A stretch of DNA of 40,887 nucleotides, taken from positions 1-40,887 of IMG/VR virus record IMGVR_UViG_3300022208_000010; one strand, given 5' to 3'. This stretch comes from a virus. The notes beneath the pieces were generated by a model. That model saw only the letters and a list, made by a program, of their open reading frames with translations. It searched no databases and was not told where the DNA came from. Position numbers and translations under genes: made by a program. Every line of letters starts with the position of its first letter. The first letter of the stretch is position 1. Positions 31,244-38,035 of this stretch are shown one piece after another.

Positions 31244-31325
31244 TCCTCCGTGGCTTCCTTGCCTGTATTGGTTTTCCTGAATGGCCTATACAGGGCGTGA
31301 CAGGGAAGCTTCGGAGGATTTTTTT
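31244..31325 (+). promoter_or_regulatory. Antirepressor leader: terminator hairpin that sequesters the ribosome-binding site
   Basis: The arms 31244-31268 and 31288-31318 pair: TCCTCCG with CGGAGGA, GCTTCC with GGGAAGC, and CCTGTAT with ATACAGG, about 24 pairs with a 6-base bulge and a 19-base loop. The 3' arm holds the Shine-Dalgarno GGAGGA (31313-31318). The hairpin is followed by seven T and then directly by the ATG (31326). It is a terminator and a translation block in one. Confidence 0.75.
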
Positions 31326-32036
31326 ATGAAAGAACTTATTAAAATTGAAAACAGAAACGGTATTGAAACTGTAAACGCCAGAGAATTACACAATTTTCTT
31401 GGTGTTGGTAGAGACTTCTCAAACTGGATCAAAAACAGAATTGAAAAATTTAATTTTATTGAAGGTGAAGATTTTATAACAACGCTCGCCAAAACTGGCG
31501 AACGTCAAAATGTTGTTATGAAAGATTATTACATTACCTTTGACATGGCAAAAGAACTTTCCATGGTCGAAAACAACGACCGCGGCCGGGAGGCACGCCG
31601 TTATTTTATAGAAGTCGAAAAAAGAGCCCGCCAGATTTCAACCCCGAAACTTTCCGATGATGAACTAGTTCTGCAGGCCTTACTCATTCAAAAAGACAAA
31701 ATCACTAGACTGGAAAAGAAAATTGAACAGGACCGTGACAAGGTTCAATTTTTTCACGACGTAACAGGCAGCCGCGACGCCATAGAAATGTCAAAGGTCG
31801 CAAAAATAATTGACTGTGGAATGGGCCGCAACCAGTTAATGGAATTCTTGAGAAAAAACGGGGTCCTCAGAAACAACAACGAACCTTATCAGAAATACGT
31901 CGATCAGCGGTGGTTCAGGGTTATTGAACAAAAATATGAAGCCCAGCCAGGGGAAACAAAAATCAGCATAAAAACACTGGTTTACCAAAAAGGAATTGAC
32001 GGAATTTTAAAACTGATCAACAAAAATAGAATTTAG
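31326..32036 (+). CDS. AntA/KilAC antirepressor
   Basis: This 236-aa protein has an AntA/AntB N-terminal domain (about 5-75: NARELHNFLGVGRDFSNWIK, GEDFITTLAKTGE, KDYYITFDMAKELSM), the conserved REARRYFIEVEKRA linker, a coiled coil (about 122-140) and a KilAC domain (about 145-205: MSKVAKIIDCGMGRNQLMEF, YVDQRWFRVIEQKY). Antirepressors of this group bind phage repressors and trigger lytic growth. The leader hairpin should keep it silent until released. It points against the surrounding late genes, and its stop overlaps the end of the convergent 32033 gene. Own promoter and terminator. Confidence 0.85.
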   Translation: MKELIKIENRNGIETVNARELHNFLGVGRDFSNWIKNRIEKFNFIEGEDFITTLAKTGERQNVVMKDYYITFDMAKELSMVENNDRGREARRYFIEVEKRARQISTPKLSDDELVLQALLIQKDKITRLEKKIEQDRDKVQFFHDVTGSRDAIEMSKVAKIIDCGMGRNQLMEFLRKNGVLRNNNEPYQKYVDQRWFRVIEQKYEAQPGETKISIKTLVYQKGIDGILKLINKNRI

Positions 32037-32803
32037 CGAATATCTCGCAAAGCCTCTTCGGCCTTCCGGTTGAATTTCCGCTTAATCTTATCGGGAGTCA
32101 TATTTTTAACAGCCCTTTTAAAATGGGGCTGTTTTTTTGTTCTGGTCACAGTGGCGTCCAGGTTTCTGATTTTCCGGAAAATACTTCCCACCAGCTTATA
32201 GATTCCCAACAGCTGATCTTTACCAATAAAATAAAATGGTTTTCTCGGGTCTCCAACCATACGGGAATAGCCGCTTTTTTTCTGGCCGTACAAAACGCCG
32301 AATCTCTGGCTGGCGGTCAATCCGTCCCGCCGAGTTCCCAGTTCCCGGCCTCCGACTCTCAGCGTCTGGGTGTCCCCTTTCGTCAACCGATTCGGTCCTG
32401 AAATCGGACGGTCTTCGCTTTTTCCTGTTCTGGCCGTGTTCAGAGGAACGGGAACTTTCCCTTTCGTCTGCGGGTTTCCCCTGTTCGTTGATCCCTCTTC
32501 CAGATCCGCCAGATAATGATCGACGCCGCCCTTCATTTTTCGCACGCCTATAATGGCATTGATTTTTTTTAAAAGCCTGGGCTCTCCGGATTTTCTCGTC
32601 GGGGTCGCTCTGAGAATTTGAACCGATCCCAGCGTGAATTTTGTTTTAATCCGCTGACTTCTCTGTAAACGCCTTTTATAATCGCCTTCCACATCGGCCG
32701 CCGCATCGTTCACAGTTTCAGCCGCAACAATTTGCAGCATATTGGCGCGCTTTCCCAGCTGGTAGATAAATTTTTCTGTTTGTATTTGAAGGCGAATACT
32801 CAT
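32033..32803 (-). CDS. Probable HK97 gp10-like virion morphogenesis protein
   Basis: This 256-aa basic protein starts with a helix (TEKFIYQLGKRANMLQIVAA) and AADVEGDYKRRLQR, and has a long Gly/Arg-rich middle (GEPRLLKKINAIIGVRKMKG, GLTASQRFGVLYGQKKSGYS) of the kind seen in tail-completion or connector proteins (gp10, Mu gpG-like). It lies apart from its expected neighbours, before the gpW-like gene. No ribosome-binding site precedes the ATG, and a weak -10 box eight bases upstream suggests a leaderless mRNA. Function is inferred. Confidence 0.4.
   Translation of the reverse strand: MSIRLQIQTEKFIYQLGKRANMLQIVAAETVNDAAADVEGDYKRRLQRSQRIKTKFTLGSVQILRATPTRKSGEPRLLKKINAIIGVRKMKGGVDHYLADLEEGSTNRGNPQTKGKVPVPLNTARTGKSEDRPISGPNRLTKGDTQTLRVGGRELGTRRDGLTASQRFGVLYGQKKSGYSRMVGDPRKPFYFIGKDQLLGIYKLVGSIFRKIRNLDATVTRTKKQPHFKRAVKNMTPDKIKRKFNRKAEEALRDIR
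32108..32138 (+). terminator. Antirepressor terminator placed inside the convergent gene
   Basis: AACAGCCC - TTTTAAAATG - GGGCTGTT and a T-run on the plus strand, 72 bases past the antirepressor stop and inside the coding part of the minus-strand 32033-32803 gene. Confidence 0.7.
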
Positions 32804-32810
32804 AAATTAA

Positions 32811-32839
32811 ATCATAACATCTTTTTAAAAAAAAATCAC
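32811..32839 (-). promoter_or_regulatory. Weak promoter of the 32803 gene, possibly leaderless
   Basis: On the minus strand GTGATT (32839-32834), 17 bases, TATGAT (32816-32811). The ATG follows eight bases after the -10 box. The -35 box is poor. Confidence 0.35.
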
Positions 32840-32856
32840 TTTCCCTCTTTTTCCCC

Positions 32857-32885
32857 TTGCAATACCAATACATGTATTATATAAT
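32857..32885 (+). promoter_or_regulatory. Strong promoter with palindromic operator in the spacer
   Basis: TTGCAA (32857-32862), 17 bases, perfect TATAAT (32880-32885). The perfect palindrome AATACATGTATT (32867-32878) fills the spacer; it is the core of the 24-bp palindrome at 11370. Confidence 0.75.
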
Positions 32886-32915
32886 CAAATTAGAAGTTAA
32901 AGAAAGGAGAACATT

Positions 32916-33131
32916 ATGGAAAACAATTTTGTAATAGGAAAAACATACGAAACACGGTCAATCTGTGATCATAACTGCAGATTCAAAGCGACGGTTCTGA
33001 AAAAAACGGCCAAAACTGTCACCGTTGAAACAATGGACGGCGTAAAACGCTGTAAAGTCCATGAACACGACGGCGAACAGTTTATTTACTTATTGTGTCA
33101 ATATTCCATGGCTCCCATTATGAGAGCTTAA
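32916..33131 (+). CDS. 71-aa conserved small protein with SICD motif
   Basis: This 71-aa protein reads ENNFVIGKTYETRSICDHNC, KTAKTVTVETMDG, and ends QYSMAPIMRA. The pattern (RSICD, TAKTVT, YSMAPI-RA) belongs to a widespread uncharacterised domain, also found at the ends of some mobile-element proteins. It has a strong own promoter with operator, AAAGGAG nine bases before the ATG, and a terminator. Placed opposite to late genes, it is likely expressed apart from them, perhaps under repressor control. Function unknown. Confidence 0.7.
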   Translation: MENNFVIGKTYETRSICDHNCRFKATVLKKTAKTVTVETMDGVKRCKVHEHDGEQFIYLLCQYSMAPIMRA

Positions 33132-33136
33132 TTTTA

Positions 33137-33231
33137 TTGATAATTTCCGATCATTCGGTTATTATCAATTGTTGTCTGATTGAGAGGCTCAGACACTCAG
33201 CCCCGCCCCAGCCAACCGGCTGGGGTTTTTT
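33137..33231 (+). terminator. Structured 3' end and terminator of the 71-aa gene
   Basis: Two hairpins, TTGATAAT/ATTATCAA (33137-33168) and GTCTGA/TCAGAC (33174-33194), precede a strong terminator CCCCAGCC-AACC-GGCTGGGG with a T-run (33206-33231). Confidence 0.7.
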
Positions 33232-33490
33232 ATTTCTGTATATCCATAAAGTGAACTTGCCACTGACTGAAATTTTCACAGTCATCACAAACGGAATCCG
33301 GATCTCTGTGAAAATTTGAATTCCAGCAAGTGGAACAATTTCTTTCCATGCCGAACGCTTTTAAAATAAGACCGCGAACATCTTCTGCAGCCAGAACCGT
33401 GGCATCTTGATACAGTTCAATCAAAGCGCCTGAATAGATTTTATTTCTCTCTTCCAGGGCATTGATTCTGGTTTTCACCCTTTCGTTCAT
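33230..33490 (-). CDS. Small Cys-cluster phage protein
   Basis: This 86-aa protein starts with a helical part (NERVKTRINALEERNKIYSG) and ends with a zinc-ribbon-like cluster CSTCWNS ... CDDCENFSQW. The stop lies next to the terminator of the opposite gene. Its start overlaps the end of the DUF5662-like gene (ATGA). Likely a small metal-binding protein; function unknown. Confidence 0.6.
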   Translation of the reverse strand: MNERVKTRINALEERNKIYSGALIELYQDATVLAAEDVRGLILKAFGMERNCSTCWNSNFHRDPDSVCDDCENFSQWQVHFMDIQK

Positions 33491-33951
33491 TCAGACATTT
33501 CCTTTCCAAACAAATCAATCGCCGTGTTTCTGAAAACATCGGCCAACTGTTCGGAAAGTCCGAATCTTTCAGTGTTCAGTTCGATGGATCGGAAGATATT
33601 TCCGTCAGCGTGGCGCTCAGTTGCCGCCAGCCAATCACAGAACATTTCCAACACATCAACCAGATTCATACCGCTAACACCCAGCAGGAAGTGTTCAGGA
33701 TGGTGTCTGTTATTCTTGTAATGGTGATCAAGGGCCGGTTTCATGTCTTTCAAAAACTGGTTATATTCTGCGGAGCCATAGGTCGAATTTTTCAGCTTTG
33801 CTGTGAACTCTTCAAAAACATGGAGTTCAGGCTCTTTCAGTTTGGAAGAATCGTGACCAACTTCCCGATAACGGATCTGGCGGCGCATAGCGGCCAGTTT
33901 TTCGCCAACACTTTGAATGTGTTCAATTGTCTTTTCCATGTTCTCAGTCAT
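33487..33951 (-). CDS. DUF5662-like protein with HDxSK motif
   Basis: This 154-aa protein has GHDSSKLKEPEL near residue 33, DHHYKNNRHHPEHF near 75, and DVLEMFCDWLAATERH near 98. The HDxSK plus HHPEH set is a mark of DUF5662, seen often in phages and resembling HD-type metal sites. Such proteins may be phosphohydrolases but none is shown to be. It overlaps both neighbours, in the operon starting at 35495. Confidence 0.65.
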   Translation of the reverse strand: MTENMEKTIEHIQSVGEKLAAMRRQIRYREVGHDSSKLKEPELHVFEEFTAKLKNSTYGSAEYNQFLKDMKPALDHHYKNNRHHPEHFLLGVSGMNLVDVLEMFCDWLAATERHADGNIFRSIELNTERFGLSEQLADVFRNTAIDLFGKEMSE

Positions 33952-34717
33952 TCGTCAGGCCCTCCACAAGTAAGTCAATCTCTTCGATCCGCTCCTGCAT
34001 CCGCTCGATTTTCCTTTCCAGGTTCCTGCGCTCCCGCTCCAAAAATGAAACTTCGTCCATGCCCCTATCCATTTCGTCCTTATTTTTATTCCCGGTTTTC
34101 GGCTCAACAATGGGAACCTTCCCCGAGACGACCGCCTCGTTCCTTTTTTCAGGGTCTGAAATTTTTGTGATCCTTTCGGCAAAATGGCCGCCGGCCTCTT
34201 CTGGAATATCCATGGCATAAACACACATAATTGCCTTGGCCTGACTGTTTTTCAAAGACAGCTTACGGGAAACCAGATCATCAAAATGATGGTGTTTCTT
34301 CTGACATTCATCCAGAAGAGTGATCAAGGCTTTTCCGAATCGTTTCAAAAAAGCCGTGTGTTCCCGGTTCATCCGGATCGCATCGTCCAGAATCTCGCTG
34401 TCATAATCTTTATAGATCCCCTGTGAAATAGCTTCTTTCACAAGATCGTCAAAAATCTTCTGCCATCGCTTCCCGTGTGCGTTTCTGGTATTGGTTTCAT
34501 GGTTCACCGTAAAATCAATATGGTGTGACAGCTCATGGAGCCCCGTATAAATCGCCTGGTTATCCTCCACAAAGTTTTTATTGTGGATGATTATCTCTTT
34601 TTTTTCAGGATGATAAAGGCCGTCAATTTTCTTACTCATCTTTCCGGAAAAAATAACCGTGTAATCGGTGTGATCCGTCAGTCTGTCCAGCGTCTCTTTT
34701 AATTGGTCCTGATTCAT
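33944..34717 (-). CDS. HExxH metallopeptidase-like protein
   Basis: This 257-aa protein has a zinc site: His61-Glu62-Leu-Ser-His65 (TGLHELSHHIDF) with a likely third ligand at His81 (NAHGKRWQKIF), like SprT/M48-type or ImmA-like peptidases. The C-terminal third is a coiled coil (about 222-250: ERERRNLERKIERMQERIEE). Its ATG overlaps the XRE gene by four bases. ImmA-type peptidases encoded beside an XRE repressor cleave it after a signal (ICEBs1 ImmR/ImmA). The pairing suggests such a switch here; a late function (SprT-like) cannot be excluded. Confidence 0.65.
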   Translation of the reverse strand: MNQDQLKETLDRLTDHTDYTVIFSGKMSKKIDGLYHPEKKEIIIHNKNFVEDNQAIYTGLHELSHHIDFTVNHETNTRNAHGKRWQKIFDDLVKEAISQGIYKDYDSEILDDAIRMNREHTAFLKRFGKALITLLDECQKKHHHFDDLVSRKLSLKNSQAKAIMCVYAMDIPEEAGGHFAERITKISDPEKRNEAVVSGKVPIVEPKTGNKNKDEMDRGMDEVSFLERERRNLERKIERMQERIEEIDLLVEGLTND

Positions 34718-34902
34718 TTTTTAGCCTCCGCAATCAAAGACTGTTCAACCCTTTTCAACCTGCGGACATTCCGCTCTTTTATCTGCCGGTGCCCCTGCTC
34801 CCAGCTTCTGACAGCCGGAACGCTCACGTCCATCAAGTCGGCCAGCTGCTCCTGCGTCAATAAATACCGAATTCGAAATTGTCTTATCTCTTCGCCCGTC
34901 AT
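34714..34902 (-). CDS. Small XRE-family (Cro/CI-type) regulator
   Basis: This 62-aa protein is nearly all helix-turn-helix: TGEEIRQFRIRYLLTQEQLA, then DLMDVSVPAVRSWEQGHRQI, the classic XRE recognition helix. It has no dimerisation or peptidase-sensitive domain, so it is more Cro-like than CI-like. It overlaps the peptidase gene downstream (ATGA) and the 35405 gene upstream. It is a candidate binder of the AATACATGTATT sites. Confidence 0.75.
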   Translation of the reverse strand: MTGEEIRQFRIRYLLTQEQLADLMDVSVPAVRSWEQGHRQIKERNVRRLKRVEQSLIAEAKK

Positions 34903-35405
34903 TTCTTTCGCCTTTCCATCATGGCATCAGCCAATTTATAGCAATCTTCCGCGACAAACTGCGGCAGATAGTCGTCGACCTCTCCGTTAACCATCAACGG
35001 CGCCAGCTCTTTCAGCGCCACCATGGCGAATTCGTCCCGCAAATCTTTAGGCTGCGCCGGAGGATCAAAAGGAATATCATCCGATTTATAAACTGGAACA
35101 TAAACCGGCTCAACCGGGAAAATTCTTGTTTTCCCGTCAGGATCGAAAAATTCCGAATGCTCCACAATGCGAACACCGGAACCGAAAACTTTTTCATTCA
35201 GAATTTCAAGATCAATAGCGCTGGGGTCTTTCATTTTTCCCCAGCCATCCAGAAAAGATCCTTTCTGAATCCCGATAATTCCGTCCTTTACAAAATCAGC
35301 CAAAACAACGGCGGCCCTTAATTCTTCAACATTTTCAAATTTTTGAAATACAGCACCCGGCCGGATCAATCCATCCGATCCAATGTCTTTCGTAAATAAT
35401 ACCAT
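34899..35405 (-). CDS. Phage protein with conserved C-terminal RDEFA/ADAMMERR domain
   Basis: This 168-aa protein has an N-terminal part (VLFTKDIGSDGLIRPGAVFQ, then GSFLDGWGKMKDPSAIDLEI) and a C-terminal helix pair (LRDEFAMVALKELAPLMVNG, YKLADAMMERRKK) that ends many small phage proteins of unknown role. I start at ATG 35405 because AAAGGAGA lies just upstream; the frame extends to 35450. First gene of the operon 35405-33230. Confidence 0.55.
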   Translation of the reverse strand: MVLFTKDIGSDGLIRPGAVFQKFENVEELRAAVVLADFVKDGIIGIQKGSFLDGWGKMKDPSAIDLEILNEKVFGSGVRIVEHSEFFDPDGKTRIFPVEPVYVPVYKSDDIPFDPPAQPKDLRDEFAMVALKELAPLMVNGEVDDYLPQFVAEDCYKLADAMMERRKK

Positions 35406-35465
35406 AAGTTTCTCCTTTGGTTTCATGGGATAGAATGGAACTTTTTCCATACCAGCCTTAAATTA

Positions 35466-35495
35466 ATGATAGTATTACTTGTATTATATTGTCAA
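35466..35495 (-). promoter_or_regulatory. Promoter of the XRE/peptidase operon with operator-like site
   Basis: On the minus strand TTGACA (35495-35490), 18 bases, TATCAT (35471-35466). The spacer holds ATTACTTGTATT (plus strand 35474-35485), which matches AATACATGTATT at 10 of 12 positions and starts four bases after the -35 box, as at 32857. Confidence 0.65.
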
Positions 35496-35704
35496 GACTG
35501 TTTTATCTTTTCCAGAATCTTTTTCAACTCTTCGTTATCCGTTCCGGATTCATCCAGAATTTTAAAAAATTCAAAAGCGTAAACATGTAGCCGCTCATAA
35601 AACTTTCTGTCTTCTGTCGGTTCATAAACCTTAATAAAAACATTCAGCTGTCCATCGTCCAATAAGTCGATGGTATAAACATGGGTCGTCTTGTTTTTTG
35701 TCAA
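35492..35704 (-). CDS. Small phage protein downstream of the XRE regulator
   Basis: This protein is about 70 aa (TKNKTTHVYTIDLLDDGQLN, FYERLHVYAFEFFKILDESG, ending ELKKILEKIKQS). I take TTG 35704 as the start because AAGGAGGA precedes it and it overlaps the previous stop by four bases (TTGA); the longer ATG frame has no site. No family. Confidence 0.5.
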   Translation of the reverse strand: MTKNKTTHVYTIDLLDDGQLNVFIKVYEPTEDRKFYERLHVYAFEFFKILDESGTDNEELKKILEKIKQS

Positions 35705-36120
35705 GATTCCTCCTTTTCCACAAGACAAAGGACTGGATTCATCCCCAGGCCGTCCGCCAACTTCTGGACCATTTCAAAACTAATCATTTTATCATCATTC
35801 AAAATCATGGCCGCCGACGTTTGGGAAATCCCGCAACGGCTCGCAAATTCAACCTGAGTCATACCTGACCGTCTGAATTCGTCTTTCACTTCCATATAAA
35901 AATCATTCAGGAATTCAGGGACTTCCACCCTCGATTTTTTTCTGGCTGCTTTGGTTAAAATTAAATCTCGGATCTCGGAAACCTTTTCCGACTCAATAAA
36001 AACACGGCCGTCTTCCGACCGCTCAATATTCGCGCCAACCTGAACAGCCCTATAACGGCATCCCGGCAGGCTTAAACCCAATTCATCGGCCAGATCAGCC
36101 AGAAAAACAATATCACTCAC
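35701..36120 (-). CDS. XRE-type regulator with C-terminal HTH
   Basis: This 139-aa protein has an N-terminal part of unknown type (VSDIVFLADLADELGLSLPG) and a C-terminal helix-turn-helix (about 95-135): RRSGMTQVEFASRCGISQTS, AAMILNDDKMISFEMVQKLA, with a long preceding helix. I start at GTG 36120, which overlaps the stop of the upstream Cys-rich gene (GTGAGTGA); longer frames run through that gene. HTH at the C-terminus is like HigA or MqsA-type regulators and some repressors. Candidate phage repressor. Confidence 0.65.
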   Translation of the reverse strand: MSDIVFLADLADELGLSLPGCRYRAVQVGANIERSEDGRVFIESEKVSEIRDLILTKAARKKSRVEVPEFLNDFYMEVKDEFRRSGMTQVEFASRCGISQTSAAMILNDDKMISFEMVQKLADGLGMNPVLCLVEKEES

Positions 36121-36322
36121 TTTCGTTCTCAGCCTTCCCCAAAATACCGCGACAAAGCGGATCATCACAATAAAGCGCGTCTCTCCGGTATATCGATTTT
36201 CGCCCGCACTTCTTGCACCTGTAAAAAAACATTTCCTGGCATTCCCTCGTTTTACAATCGGAACCCAAACATGGCAATTCGTGAAAAACACTGCAACAAA
36301 TAACCGGCTTTTTATTTTCCAT
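36113..36322 (-). CDS. Small zinc-ribbon-like protein
   Basis: This 69-aa protein has many Cys: ICCSVFHELPCLGSDCKTRE and CKKCGRKS...YCDDPLCRG, which suggests two zinc sites. I start at ATG 36322, overlapping the methyltransferase end by 11 bases; an ATG at 36331 is also possible. Function unknown, perhaps a partner of the methyltransferase. Confidence 0.6.
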   Translation of the reverse strand: MENKKPVICCSVFHELPCLGSDCKTRECQEMFFYRCKKCGRKSIYRRDALYCDDPLCRGILGKAENESE

Positions 36323-37487
36323 ATTTTTCAATTCGTTCCCCTATCCACCGCATAACATTGACAGCCATGGAATTTCCAATAGCTTTATATCTGGGTCCAT
36401 CCGGACAGTCTTCTTCAGATTTTCCGCGCCAGGGAATTTTCGTCCATCCAGTTGGAAATCCCTGTAAACGCTCACACTCTTCCGGTGTTAATCTTCTTAC
36501 TTTATAGTTGTAACAAACCCCTTTATATCCTTTCGTGTCCAGAGTATACGCCGATCCATCGTCATTCCATCCCCTTCCATTTTCTCCTTTTAAAATAGGC
36601 CTGCAATCATCAATAGAAATGACCGCAGTCGGATTTCTGGACATCAAAGCTGGTGAAACATTTTTACTTTTAGCGACTTGCGTTCCACTCATTCTTTCGG
36701 GAAATGCGATCAAATCCGTGGCGTCTTTATAGTCTCGAGTTTTAACAGTTGAGCTAGTTTCACCATTTCCATATTGTCCAAAAGCTTCCATATCGAAAGG
36801 ATGCGATACTGGAATAATCGCCTCAGCTTCTACTCTGTCATTTCCTGTGCGACTGAACGGAGGGCCGACTGTAACACTGGGGGCAACTCTTTCCCCCGCT
36901 TTTCGGCTCGGCGGAGAATACCCGCGCAGGCTTTCGGACTCAAAAAGAATCGCTGCGGCACGTCGCCAGTCTCCAAGATATCCGACAACGAACACACGCC
37001 GTCTTCGCTGGGGGACGGCTCTTCTATGTGATTGAACTCTGACGTACTGAGCGTCAAGAACCCTGTAGGCGAACCCATACCCGAGTTCTGCCAGCATCCC
37101 GAGAAAGGTTCCAAAATCCCCCCCCCCACTGGACGACAGAACACCGGGGACATTTTCCCAGACAATGACACGTGGTCGTAAATGACCCGCAATAGCTCCG
37201 TATGTGAGCATAAGATTCCCGCGTGGGTCTGCAAGACCTCCCCGAAGTCCCGCGACGCTGAACGCCTGGCATGGGCTTCCTCCGACAATAACATCAATTG
37301 CTCCTGGCTCAATATTCCACTCCTTGTATTTTGTAACGTCTCCGTAATTTTTAACATCAGGAAAATGATGATTCAAAACCGCCGCCGGAAATTTTTCTAT
37401 TTCCGCAAAACCGACAGGCTCCCAGCCTAAACTGTGCCATGCTGCCGTGGCCGCCTCTATTCCGCTGAATAACGATAGATATTTCAT
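36312..37487 (-). CDS. C5-cytosine DNA methyltransferase
   Basis: This 391-aa protein shows all main motifs: I (YLSLFSGIEAAT, 3-14), IV with catalytic Cys73 (GGSPCQAFSVAG), VI (WENVPGV, Glu111), VIII (AVPQRRRRVFVVG), IX (RRLTPEECERLQGFP) and X (YKAIGNSMAVNVMRWIG). Between VIII and IX lies a target-recognition region of about 150 residues. It transfers methyl from SAM to C5 of cytosine. No cognate restriction enzyme is seen, so it probably guards phage DNA. Its start overlaps the stop of the adenine methyltransferase gene (ATGA), and they follow the terminase gene. Confidence 0.93.
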   Translation of the reverse strand: MKYLSLFSGIEAATAAWHSLGWEPVGFAEIEKFPAAVLNHHFPDVKNYGDVTKYKEWNIEPGAIDVIVGGSPCQAFSVAGLRGGLADPRGNLMLTYGAIAGHLRPRVIVWENVPGVLSSSGGGDFGTFLGMLAELGYGFAYRVLDAQYVRVQSHRRAVPQRRRRVFVVGYLGDWRRAAAILFESESLRGYSPPSRKAGERVAPSVTVGPPFSRTGNDRVEAEAIIPVSHPFDMEAFGQYGNGETSSTVKTRDYKDATDLIAFPERMSGTQVAKSKNVSPALMSRNPTAVISIDDCRPILKGENGRGWNDDGSAYTLDTKGYKGVCYNYKVRRLTPEECERLQGFPTGWTKIPWRGKSEEDCPDGPRYKAIGNSMAVNVMRWIGERIEKYGK

Positions 37488-38035
37488 AACTTCCTCAAAT
37501 CAAAATAGTGTTCAACAGAACCGCGGCTTTTATGCTCATTATCCCAGACAAACCAGGCGTAAGAATCTGTCCCTCCCGGTTTGAAAGTCCCCTCGCTATT
37601 CAGAAACATTTTCGGAGTCATCAGAAGACGCCCCACATATTCCGGCCGGTCCAGAAATTCCCTGTGAAAGATGTTATACGAAACAACCGACATCGGGAGA
37701 AGGAAAATCACAAATCGCGAAATTTCCAGAGCGTGATTAATAAACTCATTTTTAACAGAAAACGGTGGATTCCCCACGATATAGTCATACCGTTCGGAAT
37801 GTTCCAGAAAATCAACCGGCTTTCCGAAATCGGGGAACAGATCAAATCCTATCACCTGGTTTGACGGGTCAATGCTTTCCAGCTTCCGCCGGATCCGCCC
37901 GTCACCCTCGCAAGGGTCAAGGATATTCTTTCCCCTTTCGTTTTTCAGAATCATGTAAAGCGGAATAATCGCTTTTTCCGGCGTCCGGTATAAATCCGTC
38001 TTCCCGATTTTCCGCGCTGCCTGTGCTATACTCAA
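37484..38035 (-). CDS. N6-adenine-type DNA methyltransferase
   Basis: This 183-aa protein is a small class I SAM methyltransferase: motif I NILDPCEGDGRI (about 37-48) and motif IV YIVGNPPFS (about 85-93), where NPPF is the adenine-methylating signature. The later part includes DSYAWFVWDNEHKSRG. It overlaps the large terminase stop by four bases (ATGA), so it is made with packaging proteins. No partner nuclease is seen. Likely protects phage DNA against host restriction. It is compact and may lack a separate target-recognition domain. Confidence 0.85.
   Translation of the reverse strand: MSIAQAARKIGKTDLYRTPEKAIIPLYMILKNERGKNILDPCEGDGRIRRKLESIDPSNQVIGFDLFPDFGKPVDFLEHSERYDYIVGNPPFSVKNEFINHALEISRFVIFLLPMSVVSYNIFHREFLDRPEYVGRLLMTPKMFLNSEGTFKPGGTDSYAWFVWDNEHKSRGSVEHYFDLRKL

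Noticed and set aside
36121-36291. N-terminal extension of the XRE regulator at 35701
   Set aside because: The extension runs through the Cys-rich gene 36113-36322; the GTG at 36120 fits the overlap pattern better.
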